Part shown: positions 15,062-28,347 of the stretch, one piece after another
Layout of the letters: every line of letters starts with the position of its first letter
How positions within the stretch are numbered: position 1 is the first letter of the stretch
Source of the DNA: Myxocyprinus asiaticus
Taxonomy: Eukaryota > Chordata > Actinopteri > Cypriniformes > Catostomidae
Assembly (NCBI RefSeq): GCF_019703515.2
Contig: NC_059346.1
Span: 10,697,001 to 10,761,000, forward strand
Reading direction: 5' to 3'
Length of the DNA: 64,000 bases
Program-made: the position numbers and the translations under genes
Notes under the pieces: generated by a model
Told to the model about the DNA's origin: nothing
The model's database searches: none
Seen by the model: the letters and a program-made list of their open reading frames with translations, nothing else

Positions 15062-15808
15062 ATGGGCCGTTCAGAACAAACACGTACTTGTGTAGTAAAA
15101 AAAATAAAAATAAAAGATTCCTTGCAACTAATGGAACAGAATGCAGGTCTTTCAAAGTCGTGTTTTTAAAAGTAAAAGTTCTTTTAACACTCAAGTTTTT
15201 AACGTAAAAATGTGGCGTTCCCACGCAAAACAGAGAGACACACCGCTACAGTCAAAGACGAGCATCTAACAAGTTTTCATAGACTCCAAAAATATTTTAG
15301 CCTATTTTTAACATTTCTACATTTCAATTTCATAACAAAATTCCATCAAATTTAATTATGTAATGTTAAAAAAAAATTAAATTAATAAAACTTAAAATAT
15401 TTAGGATTTTACAATTTGATGAAAGTTTGTTATGAATTTGAAATGTGTAAATCTTAAAATAATTCTTTGAGTGCAGAAAAACAACAATAATAAAAAAAAC
15501 AGCACACACAGGCACAAAAACGGTTATGTGGCTCTACTGAACCGTTCACACAGGACATGTTCTAGCATTCAAAAGCGGCAAGAAGGCGTGCAACAGAATG
15601 AAACAGAATGCAGGGGCTTTGAGATGCATTTTTCAAAGTTGAACTAATTTTAACTTACATAGTGTCTTAAAAACATAACAATAATGGGACAAGATGCTGC
15701 AAAAACACTGAGATGCAACAGACAAAGACGTACATTTGGCGCATGTGTACACGGACCAACAATTATAAAACAGTGCAGATGGAATACATTTCTGTGTGAA
15801 TGGCCCCT
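15062..15808. mobile_element. Nonautonomous element with GGGCCGTTC / GAATGGCCCC ends
   Basis: The left end GGGCCGTTCAGAACAAACAC is the imperfect inverse of TTTCTGTGTGAATGGCCCC at 15788-15807. The interior is non-coding. It contains an inverted repeat at 15290-15465 (arms ACATTTCAATTTCATAAC and its complement) and repeated CAGAATGCAGG blocks at about 15139 and 15606. A related terminus (GAACGGCCCC) stands alone at 25137. Confidence 0.6.
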
Positions 15809-17802
15809 TAGAAGGTAGCAGCTTATGTAAGCAGCAGTAGTCAACAAGACAGCTCACTGAGATTTATAACAAGGCTTATACATATAAGGCTCTAATAAAT
15901 ACACACCATCTCAAAAAACAGAAGACAGAATACAACTGTCCATTATTATATTTTATTACACACAAAAATGATCCGGTACGAAGTTTAATGGCAAATTAAG
16001 CTTCTCTAATTACAGACATAAAATTGGATGCCAGGTGACATCAGACTTGCCCTCTCCAGTTTTGGCTTTTAGTGCAAGTCATCATTATCTGGGCCCTTGA
16101 AATTTGAACTCTGACCCTTTACTGAGTGTATAGGGGTTGGAGCTGCTGTCTCAAGTTGGTCTGCATTTTATGTGTCTATAGAACATGTTATCATTTAATT
16201 TTACATTTTAAAAGCAAGTTTAAATGATACATTTTAACTTAAAATGCTCAACTGAAAAATATATAAACATTAGGTTTAAGTATCAAACCGGTCACATGAC
16301 AAAACTGTACATGATTTATAAAAGACATGGAGAGATATGCTGGTCATAATGTGAATATTTGAGAAACGTTTGCATATTTTTGTGTTGTGGCGCAGCCCCG
16401 TCTACCAGCTGTGTGTGTGTGTGTGCTGATAGAGCCAAGCTGTTGGTGGTGCTGTGTTAGGGTTAGGGTTCTTCAGTCAGCACCCCATCCCTGAGTCGAG
16501 CACAAGGTACCCCCCCGCCCATCAGCTGTGGGTACAAATAAACCTGGTAGCGCAGCGCTCCTCTCTATCGCCACAGCAAGCTGTCACTCCACTCTCAGGC
16601 TCATTAATCAGAGCCAGGGCAGATTAAACTTCAAACAAAAACAAACTCCAGCAGTACCGTTCCTTACACCATGACCCTGACTACATCATGTAATGCAATG
16701 GCATTCTCATAAATCCAATGCTGCTAAATGTTTACGACCATCTATGTCTAACATATTTATATAACATATAAAGTTGGGTATGTTGGGAAAGTAGTAGTAT
16801 GGAATCATACAAAATTCGTCCCTAACATCATTAAACAAAGAGAGTACTACACGGATATTAAATACTGGAAAATGTAGAAATTGGCATTGAAATCATGGTT
16901 TTAAATGATATAAAACTGATCTAACATACGCATAACCATTGCACTAGAGCATTAATTGGTTTTATCCCACCATTAAGGGCTCTGAAAAATCTGGTAAAGT
17001 AAATTTTAATGCAGTTCTTGGACCATTATTACTGCACTGCATTTTGATCTCAGTAAATTTAAAAATACACATATGCTTTACATTATTTGGTTTCAAAGAA
17101 AAAAGATGTAATCAGATTTTCTATCTTGGAAATATAAAATTGGGGAAATACTTGCAGTGACTTGGTGTTCATAAAGCTAAATATAATAGACATTTTGTAT
17201 AATTATTGCTCAAGAGCAAACAGAGAAAGACTGTGATTGGTTTAATAATATTAATATTACATAGTAACAAATCTGTTGTTTTTCACTGACTATGTGACTG
17301 AAACTACAAATACACTATTTTGATTTTATTTTCGATTTCAAAACATAGGTAAGGACTCCAAGTAAATTTTCATGCACTTCTATTGACTTTGTATATATGC
17401 TTTGAATACTTTATCTGGTTTGACAGTGAACAGGAGATGTCATTGACTTCCTGTCACAAAATTAATTGAACTTTTGGGAATAGATGCAGTGTAAGTACCC
17501 CTGCCTCAAAGCGGGTGTCAGCACCATGGGCCAAAGCTATTAGCCAAGCACACAAACAAGAGATAAGCTAAACCTATGAAATGCAAAATGCCCAGTAGGT
17601 GTTCAGTTAACCTTAAATTCTGCCAGTGATTAATTGTGACTTTAATTCATAATGACTAAATGGTTCAGATCTCATCCAGAGATTTTATTCTCAGGTCTGT
17701 GTGTAAAGCAGGAAAAGGAAGCTAACACTGCCACCTTCAGGAATACAGCAGTACATACAGTACCTAAACTGCCCTGGCCTATTAGGCTTTACTCACAGAT
17801 GA
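15809..17802. other. Gene-free stretch
   Basis: No exon was recognised. The interval includes a short TG run (about 16411-16424), TTAGGGTTAGGGTT at 16457-16470 and a GC-richer patch at 16490-16640. Confidence 0.35.
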
Positions 17803-18280
17803 CAAAGGAGTAGTTCACCCCAAAATGAAAATGCTGTCATTATTTATTCACCCCTCATGTCGTTCCAAACCTGTATGGCTCTCTTTTACATGGAACACAG
17901 GTGAATGCTTTAAGAAATATACTGGCTACTGTTAGCCAGTGAATGAGGACTGCTGCCAGGTAATAAGCACCACAACTCTATTCCAAGTGTTCTGAAGCCA
18001 TAAGATAGTGACCGGAGGGGAAGATTATCAGCGAATAAAGACTTAAATTTTGGTCTTTTTGTGTGGTTTCTCACACAATGCTAATTTGCTGTTAAGCTAA
18101 ATGTTATGGTGTTTTTTTCTCATTTTGGATCTTGAGAGCCACAGTCCCCTTAAGATTGGCCAGGATATCAAAAATGCACCTTTTGTGTTCCACAAAAGAG
18201 AAAGTCATATGAGTTTTGAACAATATGAGGGTGAATATATGATGACAGAACTCTCATTTTTGGCTGAACTATTCCTTTAA
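17803..18280. mobile_element. MITE with TTCACCC inverted ends, second copy
   Basis: The left arm AAAGGAGTAGTTCACCCC and the right arm GGCTGAACTATTCCTTTAA are inverted complements, with ~80-bp related arms (GTCATTATTTATTCACCCC; GGGTGAATATATGATGAC). It is the same family as 4799-5312. The interior is non-coding. Confidence 0.8.
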
Positions 18281-19390
18281 GAGCAGAAAAAAGTATGTTA
18301 TTGCTGTGTACTCTCTGTTCCCTCTGTGCTCTGGGGAACCTTGTAAAGTCCAGGACTAAACAAGCGCTCACTCTGTCCACGAATGGGTTCTGGGTTTGAG
18401 TGACACGGCGCTTACCAAATGTTTGTCTACGTCCCTGGGAAATGGGGTGGTGTCACCGCGGAGACGGGCCTATCCCATCCATCAATGTCAGGAGTGGCAC
18501 AAGACTAATGGACAGGAACTACAGCCAGAGAAATAACAATATTTGCAGAATATATTTCAGAAACATTAGGCCATTTCCTCCTACGGTTCTCATTTCAGCA
18601 CACTGTAATGGGGCCTTAATCCTGATTTATGGCTGTGTTTATCTGTTCGTAGCGGCACTTGCGGTTAGTGTCGCTCCAACCTGGACCTACAATCTTATTC
18701 CGTAGAGCAAACACGAGGACGTTATTGGATTATCATGAGCCACATGGACTCCCCTGGAAACTGTTTCACTGCTGATGTAAAGAAGAGATTACTTGTTAGC
18801 GTTGGCCTCTGGAATGCAATATCATAAATGGTTAACATCTAAAATATGGACCTTCAAGGGAGATATCAAGAAACTGACATTCACTGCTTTTTCTTGTTTT
18901 AAGCATACATTTCACTAAATTTTCTTAGATTTACTTAAACAAAACAAAAACTATTTGCCAAATGGGGTATGAAAAAGAAACCTAATTCAACATATTCACT
19001 GAAAACAAGTCATATTATAAGTAAATGTATCTTATTTTAAGGAAGTTTAGATTGTTTTTTGAAAACAAGTCAAAATGATTAATTAAGAAAAGGATTTTCA
19101 GTGAAGTACTGCTGTGTTAGATTAGCATTTGTTTTGTGGCTCAAAGGTCAAAGATACACCCACAACGTGCATAGACAGAAGGTAAGAATGGACGCAGAAG
19201 AGCTTGTTTTGTTTTTTTTTAAACAACAACAACTGAAAGACACACTTTCTGAATTTTCATAAGACTCATCCTGCATCTCCAGAATGCTGCACATTCGAAA
19301 TGGCCTGTGGGTTACGCTTCATTTTGCACCCCATTATGACATAACACCCTCTTCTATTGGTTCCCATGTGCTCATGTGATCAGGGAGTGC
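18281..19390 (-). other. Former 3' region of txnrd2; SECIS not identified
   Basis: This lies downstream of the Sec-containing last exon of the minus-strand txnrd2 relic, so a SECIS element would be expected here in a live gene. Candidate ATGA...GA hairpins read by eye (for example the complement of 19255-19385) lack a convincing long stem. The block at 18390-18720 is unusually complex and free of repeats, and might be conserved non-coding DNA. That is speculation. Confidence 0.3.
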
Positions 19391-19520
19391 TTAACCTCAG
19401 CAGTCTGTTACTGTGGCATCCAGACAAGAGCGTTTAGTGATGTTGACTTTGGTCAGCTCCTCTACGCAGGTGGGATGAATCCCGACAATATTCCTCAGGT
19501 GAGCGTAGGTAAGCCCATAC
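19391..19520 (-). pseudogene. txnrd2: txnrd2 last coding exon with selenocysteine TGA
   Basis: The exon starts after a TTTGCAG acceptor at 19520, with one base completing a split codon. It then reads 42 residues plus stop. It contains GIHPTCVEE, with the His and Glu that act as the acid-base pair of thioredoxin reductases, then ITKRS and the end TVTDC-Sec-G. The Sec codon is the TGA at 19399-19397, followed by GGT and a TAA stop at 19393-19391. The usual end is Gly-Cys-Sec-Gly; here the Gly before Cys is Asp. This exon has no lesion of its own, which suggests recent or partial decay, or a longer-lasting constraint. Confidence 0.92.
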
Positions 19521-19688
19521 CTGCAAATATAAACACACAGACTCTTTTCATTCATTCACTGGTTTGCATTCACTCAAAAGAGCATGTAATGAAACAGACA
19601 CCTGGGCTATATATCAGAAAAAAATCACATTTATACTAAATCTAATTAATCTAATTTCATCTAAATATCTGCTGGAAAACTGGGGATG

Positions 19689-20221
19689 TACAGTACTGTG
19701 CAAAAGTTTTAGACACTTAAGATGTTTCACAAAAACATTTATCTTAAGATGGTTATTTATATCTTCAGCTTTAGTGTGTCAATAGGAAAAATAAATTTTA
19801 GACTCCCAAACATTACTTCTGCAAATAGAATATATTAGAACAGAAAAACAGGGTGCCCTGTAAGAGATGGCATTGCTTCCACAAAGCCCCCCACTGAACA
19901 TCGAGTCAGTCTGAGATTACATAAAGAGACAGAAGCAATTGAGACAGCCTAAATAGACAGAAGAACTGTGGTGAATTCTCCAAGAAGCTTGGAACATCCT
20001 ATCTGCCAACAACCAAGAGAAACTGTGTCCAGGTGTACCTAGGAGAATTGGTGCTGTTTTAAAGGCAAAGGTTGACCAAATATTGATTTAGGTTTTTTAT
20101 GTTTACTGCACCTTGTATGATGTTAATTGATAAATGAAAACTATTTATGGCATTATTTTTGAAGACATCCTCACTATGCAACATTTTTCACAAGTGTCTA
20201 AAACTTTTGCCTTGTACTGTA
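19689..20221 (+). mobile_element. Tc1-like deletion derivative in the last txnrd2 intron
   Basis: The TA-flanked element (19691-20219) has ends CAGTACTGTGCAAAAGTTTT and AAAACTTTTGCCTTGTACTG. About 100 bp near 19975-20085 still read, on the plus strand, as the C-terminal end of a Tc1 transposase (blocks EKLCPGVPRRIG and AVLKAK). Most of the transposase is deleted. It sits about 9 bp inside the intron from the 5' splice site at 20229. Confidence 0.88.
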
Positions 20222-20228
20222 GAACTTA

Positions 20229-20327
<99 letters not shown>

Positions 20328-20364
20328 CTAAGAGGGAAAAAATGCCAGTATCGATAAAGCATGT

Positions 20365-20645
20365 GTTCCAAATATCAATGTAAATACTTGTAAATAGTAC
20401 AAATTATGCAAGTAAACAATAAACATGTAACAAAAATATATATGCAACATAATATGTGCAATTTCAATTGATAGAATAGACTGAATATGAACATTTTTAA
20501 ACAGCTAAATGTGACCAATTTGATGAAAAACTAATGGTAAAAAATATGATTTGTAAAAATAATATTTTCGAATTGTACCTAGAAGGTTCCTTTATAATTA
20601 AGAGCATTAGCTGAGGGAGAATTTCTTTCATATGTAAGCAAAATG
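20365..20645 (+). repeat. Dispersed repeat, copy 1 (pair with 35418-35697)
   Basis: Blocks AATACTTGTAAATAGTACAA, ATTGTACCTAG and TTTCTTTCATATGTAAGCAA occur in the same order at 35418-35697. In the second locus the block lies within a hAT-like element, so this is probably an internally derived fragment of that family. Confidence 0.7.
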
Positions 20646-21255
20646 GACGAGTTGAACGTGCTGAACACCAGCAAAATGAACGGCTTTAAAACAAGTTATT
20701 TACTTAACATGAGATTAATCACTGTATCCACAACATATCTGTAATATTACAACTTACATCTGCAAGCACAACGTAGCGAATGAACAGGTGAACTTAAACT
20801 AAGTTACACGATAGTCACAATATGCGTAACTTGCATTGTGAATACGCTGTTATTGTAAAAAACACGCTACATGCAATGCAATATCCTAAACTAATTAAGA
20901 TGGAAACTAAATAACTCTAATAGTCTCTATAGTATGAAGAATCCAGAATGCAGTAGGCTAACTTCTAAAGAGTATTTAGAATACTAAATATTAACTAATT
21001 TTAAAAGGAATTTTTTGTCAAAAGACTAAAACTAGGACTAAAACAAAAAACTGTGTAAAAATGAACACTGATGGTACTGACTACACTCTATTTGACCACC
21101 TAAAAAGTGAATCAATGAAAATTATTGAGTTTAAATTTAACAGAAAATGATATAATGTGGAGGAATAAGGACTTTGCAGGGACTGTGTTTAAAAGGTCAC
21201 CTTTTAATGCATGATAAACCTATTAATACACAAAACACAGAGAAACACTGCTGTG
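20646..21255. other. Gene-free intronic stretch
   Basis: AT-rich sequence. A txnrd2 exon of about 70-75 bp (the segment between IEV-YH and K-VVCL) is expected between 25271 and 20327 and was not found here or elsewhere in the interval. Confidence 0.4.
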
Positions 21256-22925
21256 CCAAAAATGACATCATTTCCTGCATCATCAACCACATTAACTTGT
21301 AATTTGGTGTTGCTCTCTCTTGGCTTTCTTCATAACGCATGGATAGACAGTTTTACCTTTCAATGCAGGATTATCAGTCGCCTACTGTCTCCCTGAAATT
21401 AGGTGTCCCAGGCCCGGGTAGCTCAGTGGTAAAAACACTGGCTACCACCCCTGGTTGGGCTAGTTCAAATCCCAGGGTGTGCTGAGTGACTCCAGCCAGG
21501 TCTCCTAAGCAACCAAATTGGCCCGGTTGCTAGGGAGGGTAGAGTCACATGGGGTAACCTCCTCGTGATTGCTATAATGTGGTTCGTTCTCGGTGTTGGG
21601 CACGTGGTGAGTTGAGCATGGTTGCCGCGGTGGATAGCATGAAGCCTCCACATGCGCTATGTCTCCGTGGTAAAGTGTTCAACAAGCCACGTGATAAGAT
21701 GCATGGGTTGGCGGTCTCAGACGCAGACTGGGATTTGTCCTCCGCCACCCAGACTGAGGTGAATCACTACGTGACCAGGAGGACTTAAAAGCACATTGGG
21801 AACTGGGCATTCCAAATTGGGAGAAAATGGGGAGAAAATAAAAAACAAAACAAAAAGGAAATTAGGTGTCCCTCAGAGATTGGTTCTTGGACCTCTACTA
21901 TTCATTATATATATATATATATATATATACTGCCTTTATGTCAACTCATTTGCCACCATGGTTTCAGGTACCATTGTTATGCAGATGACATTCAAATATG
22001 TACAGCTTGTAGATCTCCTCCCACTCTCCAGAACGGTCCACGATCAGCACATGCAAATTAAATAAAAAAAATGGCTTAACTCCAACATTCTAAGATCATT
22101 ATTATTGGAACACCAACACTTATGAAAAAAAACCTTTATGACTTTAGTTGTGATATTGATGGCACTTTCATTAAAGCATTCAGTACTGTAAAAAATGTAG
22201 GTATCATCTTTGATCCCTCCCTCACTTTTGAAGCTCATATTAACTCTGTCACTAAAATTGCCTTCTTTCACCTACGCCACATTACTCGCCTTCGTCCCTT
22301 TATCAGTCTCAAAGATGCCGAAACACTGGCTCATGCATTTATATCCTCACGTCTTGACTATTGCAATGTCCTCTTCATTGGTTTACCTGCTAACTCTATT
22401 GCTAGTTTGCAATATATTCAAAAGTCTACTGCTAGAATTCTTACACATACCAACCGCTCAGCTCATATTACTCCATTCCTGTTTGAACTTCACTGGTTAC
22501 CAGTTTCATTTTGCATCATATATAAAATAATCCTGCTCACATGTAAATCACTTCATGGTCTGGCACCTCGCTATCTTAGTGAATTGCTTCTCCCCTACAT
22601 CCCAATCCACTCGCTCAGGTCTTCTGGATCCGGACTCCTTTCTGTCCCTAGATCTCGCCTATCTACTATGGGTGGCAGGTCATTCAGCGTAGTAGTACCC
22701 AATATATGGAATGAACTCCCTCTGACTCTTCGCAGCATCTCTACAATCTGAGTTTAAATCTCAACTTAAAACTTTTTTGTTTTCTCAGTGTTATTTGTCT
22801 TAATGTGTTATGTATTCACTCTTAATGACTGTACTATCTGAACTGTGTTTTTGTGATTGTTCCTTGTTTATGTATTATTGTGTTACTATTGTAAAGCGTC
22901 CTTGAGCGCTATATAAATTAAACAT
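21256..22925 (+). mobile_element. L2/CR1-like LINE, interrupted by a SINE
   Basis: Reverse transcriptase fragments run from about 21290 (SWLSS...DRQF, with a stop) across a SINE insertion to GVPQ at 21869, then LVLGPLLF, the catalytic YADD (FRYHCYADDIQI near 21968), and a long frame at 22122-22751 with the conserved RT thumb (SRLDYCNVLF, LHWLPV). The 3' end resembles the short tails of such LINEs (GAGCGCTATATAAATTAAA near 22904). An AT microsatellite (21905-21929) has expanded inside the frame, and a frame change separates YADD from the thumb. The copy is dead and lies in the txnrd2 intron. Confidence 0.85.
21395..21872 (+). mobile_element. tRNA-derived SINE copy 2, with 15-bp target site duplication
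   Basis: The SINE body 21410-21857 is flanked by perfect copies of GAAATTAGGTGTCCC (21395-21409 and 21858-21872). The sequence begins GGCCCGGGTAGCTCAGTGGT (A-box-like), has a degenerate B box near 21460, and ends in an A-rich tail. Removing it restores the LINE reading through LKLGVPQ, so it inserted into the LINE reverse transcriptase after that LINE had landed. Confidence 0.93.
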
Positions 22926-23003
22926 ATTATTTGAGAACAAGCAATTGAAAACAAGTGCTGCTACTGTTATGTTTTGTCTCTGTGTTACTGTTCTAAAAAA
23001 TGT

Positions 23004-24612
23004 AGGGGCCAAGCACTGAAGGTATCTGTTAGTATTATTATTATTCTGCTTCTTTTTCTTCCTCCCAATGGGAGTCTATGGCAGCCCATAGAACCATTTG
23101 TAGGAAATTATGAAATTTGGCACACTGATAGAAGTGGACATGAATAGTCCCCATAGCAAATTTGGGACCTCTAGGGAAAACTCCATAGCGCCACCACCAG
23201 TCCAAAAATTCAATTTTCTTTTGCATGTATCTTTTGAACCATTTGCCCTAGAAACAAAATTCTTTTTTTTTTTTGTCTGATTACTCTGCTCTTAATGATT
23301 AAAATGAACTCCAACCATTACAGTAGCTGCCATCTGGGATAATGATGTTTACAGTTCAAAAGATTAATTTCCTTCAAACTTTGTCCAATTTGCCCAAACA
23401 ATGGCTCAAAATAATCTCCAGACTAAGCCGCACAGAAATGATAGTAAATAATTTTGATTTTCACCTTTGTTTAAATGTTAGGGCAGCGCTAAAACGAGGC
23501 CGGTGTAAAACTGGATGTGAGGCTGTATCTCGGTTTGTGCTATGGAAACTAAAATTGGTATGCTTCTTCAGGACCATGAGCTGAGGGTACATGCAAAGTT
23601 TGGAGACAGCGCCATCTATGGGACAAAAGATGTAGAAAATTGCTAATTTTGCACATAACTTTTGTACTGTATGTCCTAAATTCATGGGGTTGGTGTCTGT
23701 GGATTTCTTAGGTCATGCAGATATCAACAATACCATTTTTTTATCATGTCAGCCATAATGTCCCACCACCACATTCAATTTTATTAAAAAGTTATACATC
23801 TTTTAAATACATGGTCGGATTTCAAAGAAAATTTGTATGCATCATCGACATCATGTCCTGATGATACATAAGCAGTTTAGAGATAACACCACCTATATTT
23901 CAAAAGACAACTTACACTTGCGTGCTGACTCTAACCTTAGGAAGTCTCTTTGCCACTTAGTGGCCATGTCAACTTAGTGGCTCAGTGTATTAAAGCACTG
24001 GCTTATTGTTTCAAGGGTTGTGGATCCAAAACTTCACCTCTGCAAGTCATTCTGTAAAAGGTTTTGTTGATTTTTGTAATGTGCTTATTGAAGAGTTGCT
24101 AGGCTTTTCCCACAATAAAATTCTGAATTTGATATCTGCTGAAACATTACAATACAAAGTTGATCATGGTGACTTTTGTACTGCGCTGTTAAAAAACTTC
24201 TTACCCTACTATGTTCCTTTGGGTGGCTATCAGCCCAGTGGTTGAGTGGAACAGTGGTTAGAGCCGTCAAATGGAAGGTTACTGGTTTGATACCCACCTC
24301 GGCAAGTCATGCATTAAAAATGTGTGTAGTTCTGAGATTTCTGTATTGTGCTTACTGAATAGAGGCTGGGCTTGCATCATTGTTGAAAAGTTACATGAAT
24401 AGAAAGTTGATCATGGTAACAGGTGGCTTGGCTGTGATTCCTCTGTCAATGCTGTGTGATACAGTGGATAGCACACTGAATGGTAGACTAAAAGGTCATG
24501 GGTTCAAACCTGTTCTGGTGTGATGTGGTCTGTGCCTACTTTGTAAGATCTTTGGGTTGTGGTTAATGCTGTGTGGTGCTTGGCCCCATAATTGCTGCTT
24601 GCAGCTATATTT
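23004..24612 (+). repeat. Long repeat with tRNA-like modules, copy 1
   Basis: The unit is bounded by GGGGCCAAGCAC and its inverse GTGCTTGGCCCC (24577-24588), followed by an end block ATTGCTGCTTGCAGCTATAT. The first kilobase aligns with 26580-27200 in the same block order (AGGACCAT, ATTAAAAAGT, GTATGCATCATC). The last 650 bp carry three similar segments, near 23975, 24245 and 24455, each with a tRNA-like A/B-box arrangement (B-box-like GGTTTGATACC at 24284 and GGTTCAAACC at 24501), separated by related spacers (TGTGCTTA-TGAA, AGTTGATCATGGT). There is no open frame of note. The family is not named here. Confidence 0.7.
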
Positions 24613-25363
<751 letters not shown>

Positions 25364-25535
25364 CTACACATACATGCAAACATATAAAAACACACATATG
25401 CAAAATACACAAGTCATCCCACCACTTCTCATAAGGCATTTCTTTTAATAACATGTCAGCACATTTAGATTTTTATCTGGAAAAGTCTAAACAATTAATT
25501 ATACAAAGTTTCACCAACTTAGGATAAAAAAATTA

Positions 25536-26574
<1,039 letters not shown>

Positions 26575-27360
26575 AGTGATCACATTTACAGTTGTAACTT
26601 TTTTTCTTTGTTGATTCACCCAAACAAGATCTCACAATAATTTCCAGACTAGTCTACACAGAACTCAGCAAACAGAATTTTGATATGTGCTACTGTTCAG
26701 AAATTATGCCAATACAAAATTAACGAGGTAGGCATAAAACAGGAAGTGAGGATGTGTCTCGGCAACGCTTTGCCATATCGAAATGAAACTTTGGATGGGT
26801 CATTAGGACCATTTTCTGAGGGTAAACTCAAAGTTTGGTAGAGAATGTCAAGAAATGTCCACATTTTTTATTTTCACCTTTAACTGGTATGTCCTACAAA
26901 TCATAAGACTGGTGTCTAAGATTCCTTGGGTCAGGGGGATTTGGTCGATTCCACATTTTCCCCACATTGGCCATTTTGCCTCTCTGCCATATTGAATTTT
27001 ATTAAAAAGTGATGAATGCTTTAAATGCTTTGTCGGATTTGAAAAGAAAATCAGTATGCATCATCAACTTCATATCCTATGAGTACCCAAGGAGTTTGGA
27101 GACAGTACCACATATAGTTCAAAATATATCTGAACAAAACTTTTGTGTGTTGACACTAACATTGGAATGTCTCTTTGCCATCTTGTGAGCTGTATCAATT
27201 GAGTAGCACAGTGTGTGAAGCTGTGGACAACAGATCTAAAGGTTCATGGTTCAATTCCCACCTAGACAAGTCTAAGATTTGAATTTCTACTGTACTACAG
27301 TCTTTGTATTGTGCATACTGAATAATTGCAGGTCTTGTCCCCAATTATTTCTACTTGCAG
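26575..27360 (+). repeat. tRNA-module repeat, copy 2a (5'-truncated)
   Basis: It aligns with copy 1 from about 23350 onward (AATTTCCAGACTAGTC, GTCCTACAAATCATAAG, ATTAAAAAGTGATGAATGC, AGTATGCATCATC). It ends with one tRNA-like module at 27200-27275 (B-box-like GGTTCAATTCC at 27248-27258) and the terminal block CTACTTGCAGGTAT. Confidence 0.7.
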
Positions 27361-28195
27361 GTATTATTCTTCTTCCTCTTTCTTCCCTTAAGGAAGCACA
27401 ATGAACCGTACATTGGAAAATTATATTTGTCACACTGATATGGGTGGGTATGAATAGCCCATTAAACAAGCTTTGGACCACAACCAGTTCAAAAATGAAC
27501 TTACTGTTGCATATAATTTTTGAACTGTTTGATCTAAAAAGAAAATGATTGCTTCTTCTGATTACTCACCTATGGTAATTGCAATGTTCTCCTTACATTA
27601 AAACTCTGGCTATTACGGTGGTCGTGATATTGGATTGTGATGTTAACTATTTTTAGATACTTATTTTTAGTTAATTGTCTCAGATGATCTTCAGACCAAT
27701 CCGCACAGAAATGACTGAACAGAATTTTGAACTTTGTTGAAAAGTTGCACCAAGACAAAATTGACCATATGACCGCTGTGCTTGGCTGTAATGACTCTCA
27801 GCTTGATATATCTCTTTAGTGTCATTTAGACTTGCCGATTGTGTGGCGCAGTGGCTAAAGCTCTGGACTACGGGTCCAAAGAGTTCGAGTCCAGCAAAGA
27901 ATGTTTTAAAATTGTATTTCTTTTGACCTTTGAGTCTTCACATTGGGCTTCCAACAACATAGGCCTATTCAAAACAACTTAGCTGCAACAATAACATTTT
28001 CTCAGCAATCATTTCATACTCTCAACGTAGTTTTGACTTTGTATTGACTGTACATTTCTGACTTTAGATCAGAAATGTACAGGTTTGAACCTTACTTGAG
28101 GTGACCCATAAAGCAATGTGCATTTACAATGTACATCATTGCCACACATTTAGGTACTTGGCCCTATAATTGCTGCTTGCAGCAATATTTTTGGT
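27361..28195 (+). repeat. tRNA-module repeat, copy 2b, head-to-tail with 2a
   Basis: It restarts with the family 5' block (TTCTTCTTCCTCTTTCTTCC, then ACACTGATATGGGTGGGTAT) directly after the 3' end of copy 2a, and finishes with TACTTGGCCCTATAATTGCT GCTTGCAG near 28150-28180. It carries a tRNA-like segment at 27842-27900 with A-box-like TGGCGCAGTGG and B-box-like GAGTTCGAGTCC. Much of the middle is deleted relative to copy 1. Confidence 0.68.
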
Positions 28196-28347
28196 TAATA
28201 TTGTTTTATTTCATCATTTTATTTATTTTCTATTTAACTATTAGACAGGGTTCGTGAAATTTACCCATACTGTATGTGAGTTCTTGATTGAGTTCAATTA
28301 CTCCCACTTGTCCGTTTTACTTGATGGTATCCATCCTTGACACCTAC

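Noticed and set aside
16457..16470. Telomeric repeat TTAGGGTTAGGGTT
   Set aside because: Only a little over two units, so too short for an interstitial telomeric array; likely chance.
19255..19385. Candidate SECIS for txnrd2
   Set aside because: ATGA and GA motifs exist on the minus strand, but I could not pair a stem of adequate length by eye; left unannotated.
19376..19639. Plus-strand 87-codon frame over the last txnrd2 exon
   Set aside because: The minus strand gives the recognised thioredoxin reductase C-terminus, so the plus frame is its antisense.
27842..27900. Possible functional tRNA gene
   Set aside because: A- and B-box-like motifs are present, but the acceptor stem does not pair convincingly and the segment recurs as a module of a dispersed repeat.
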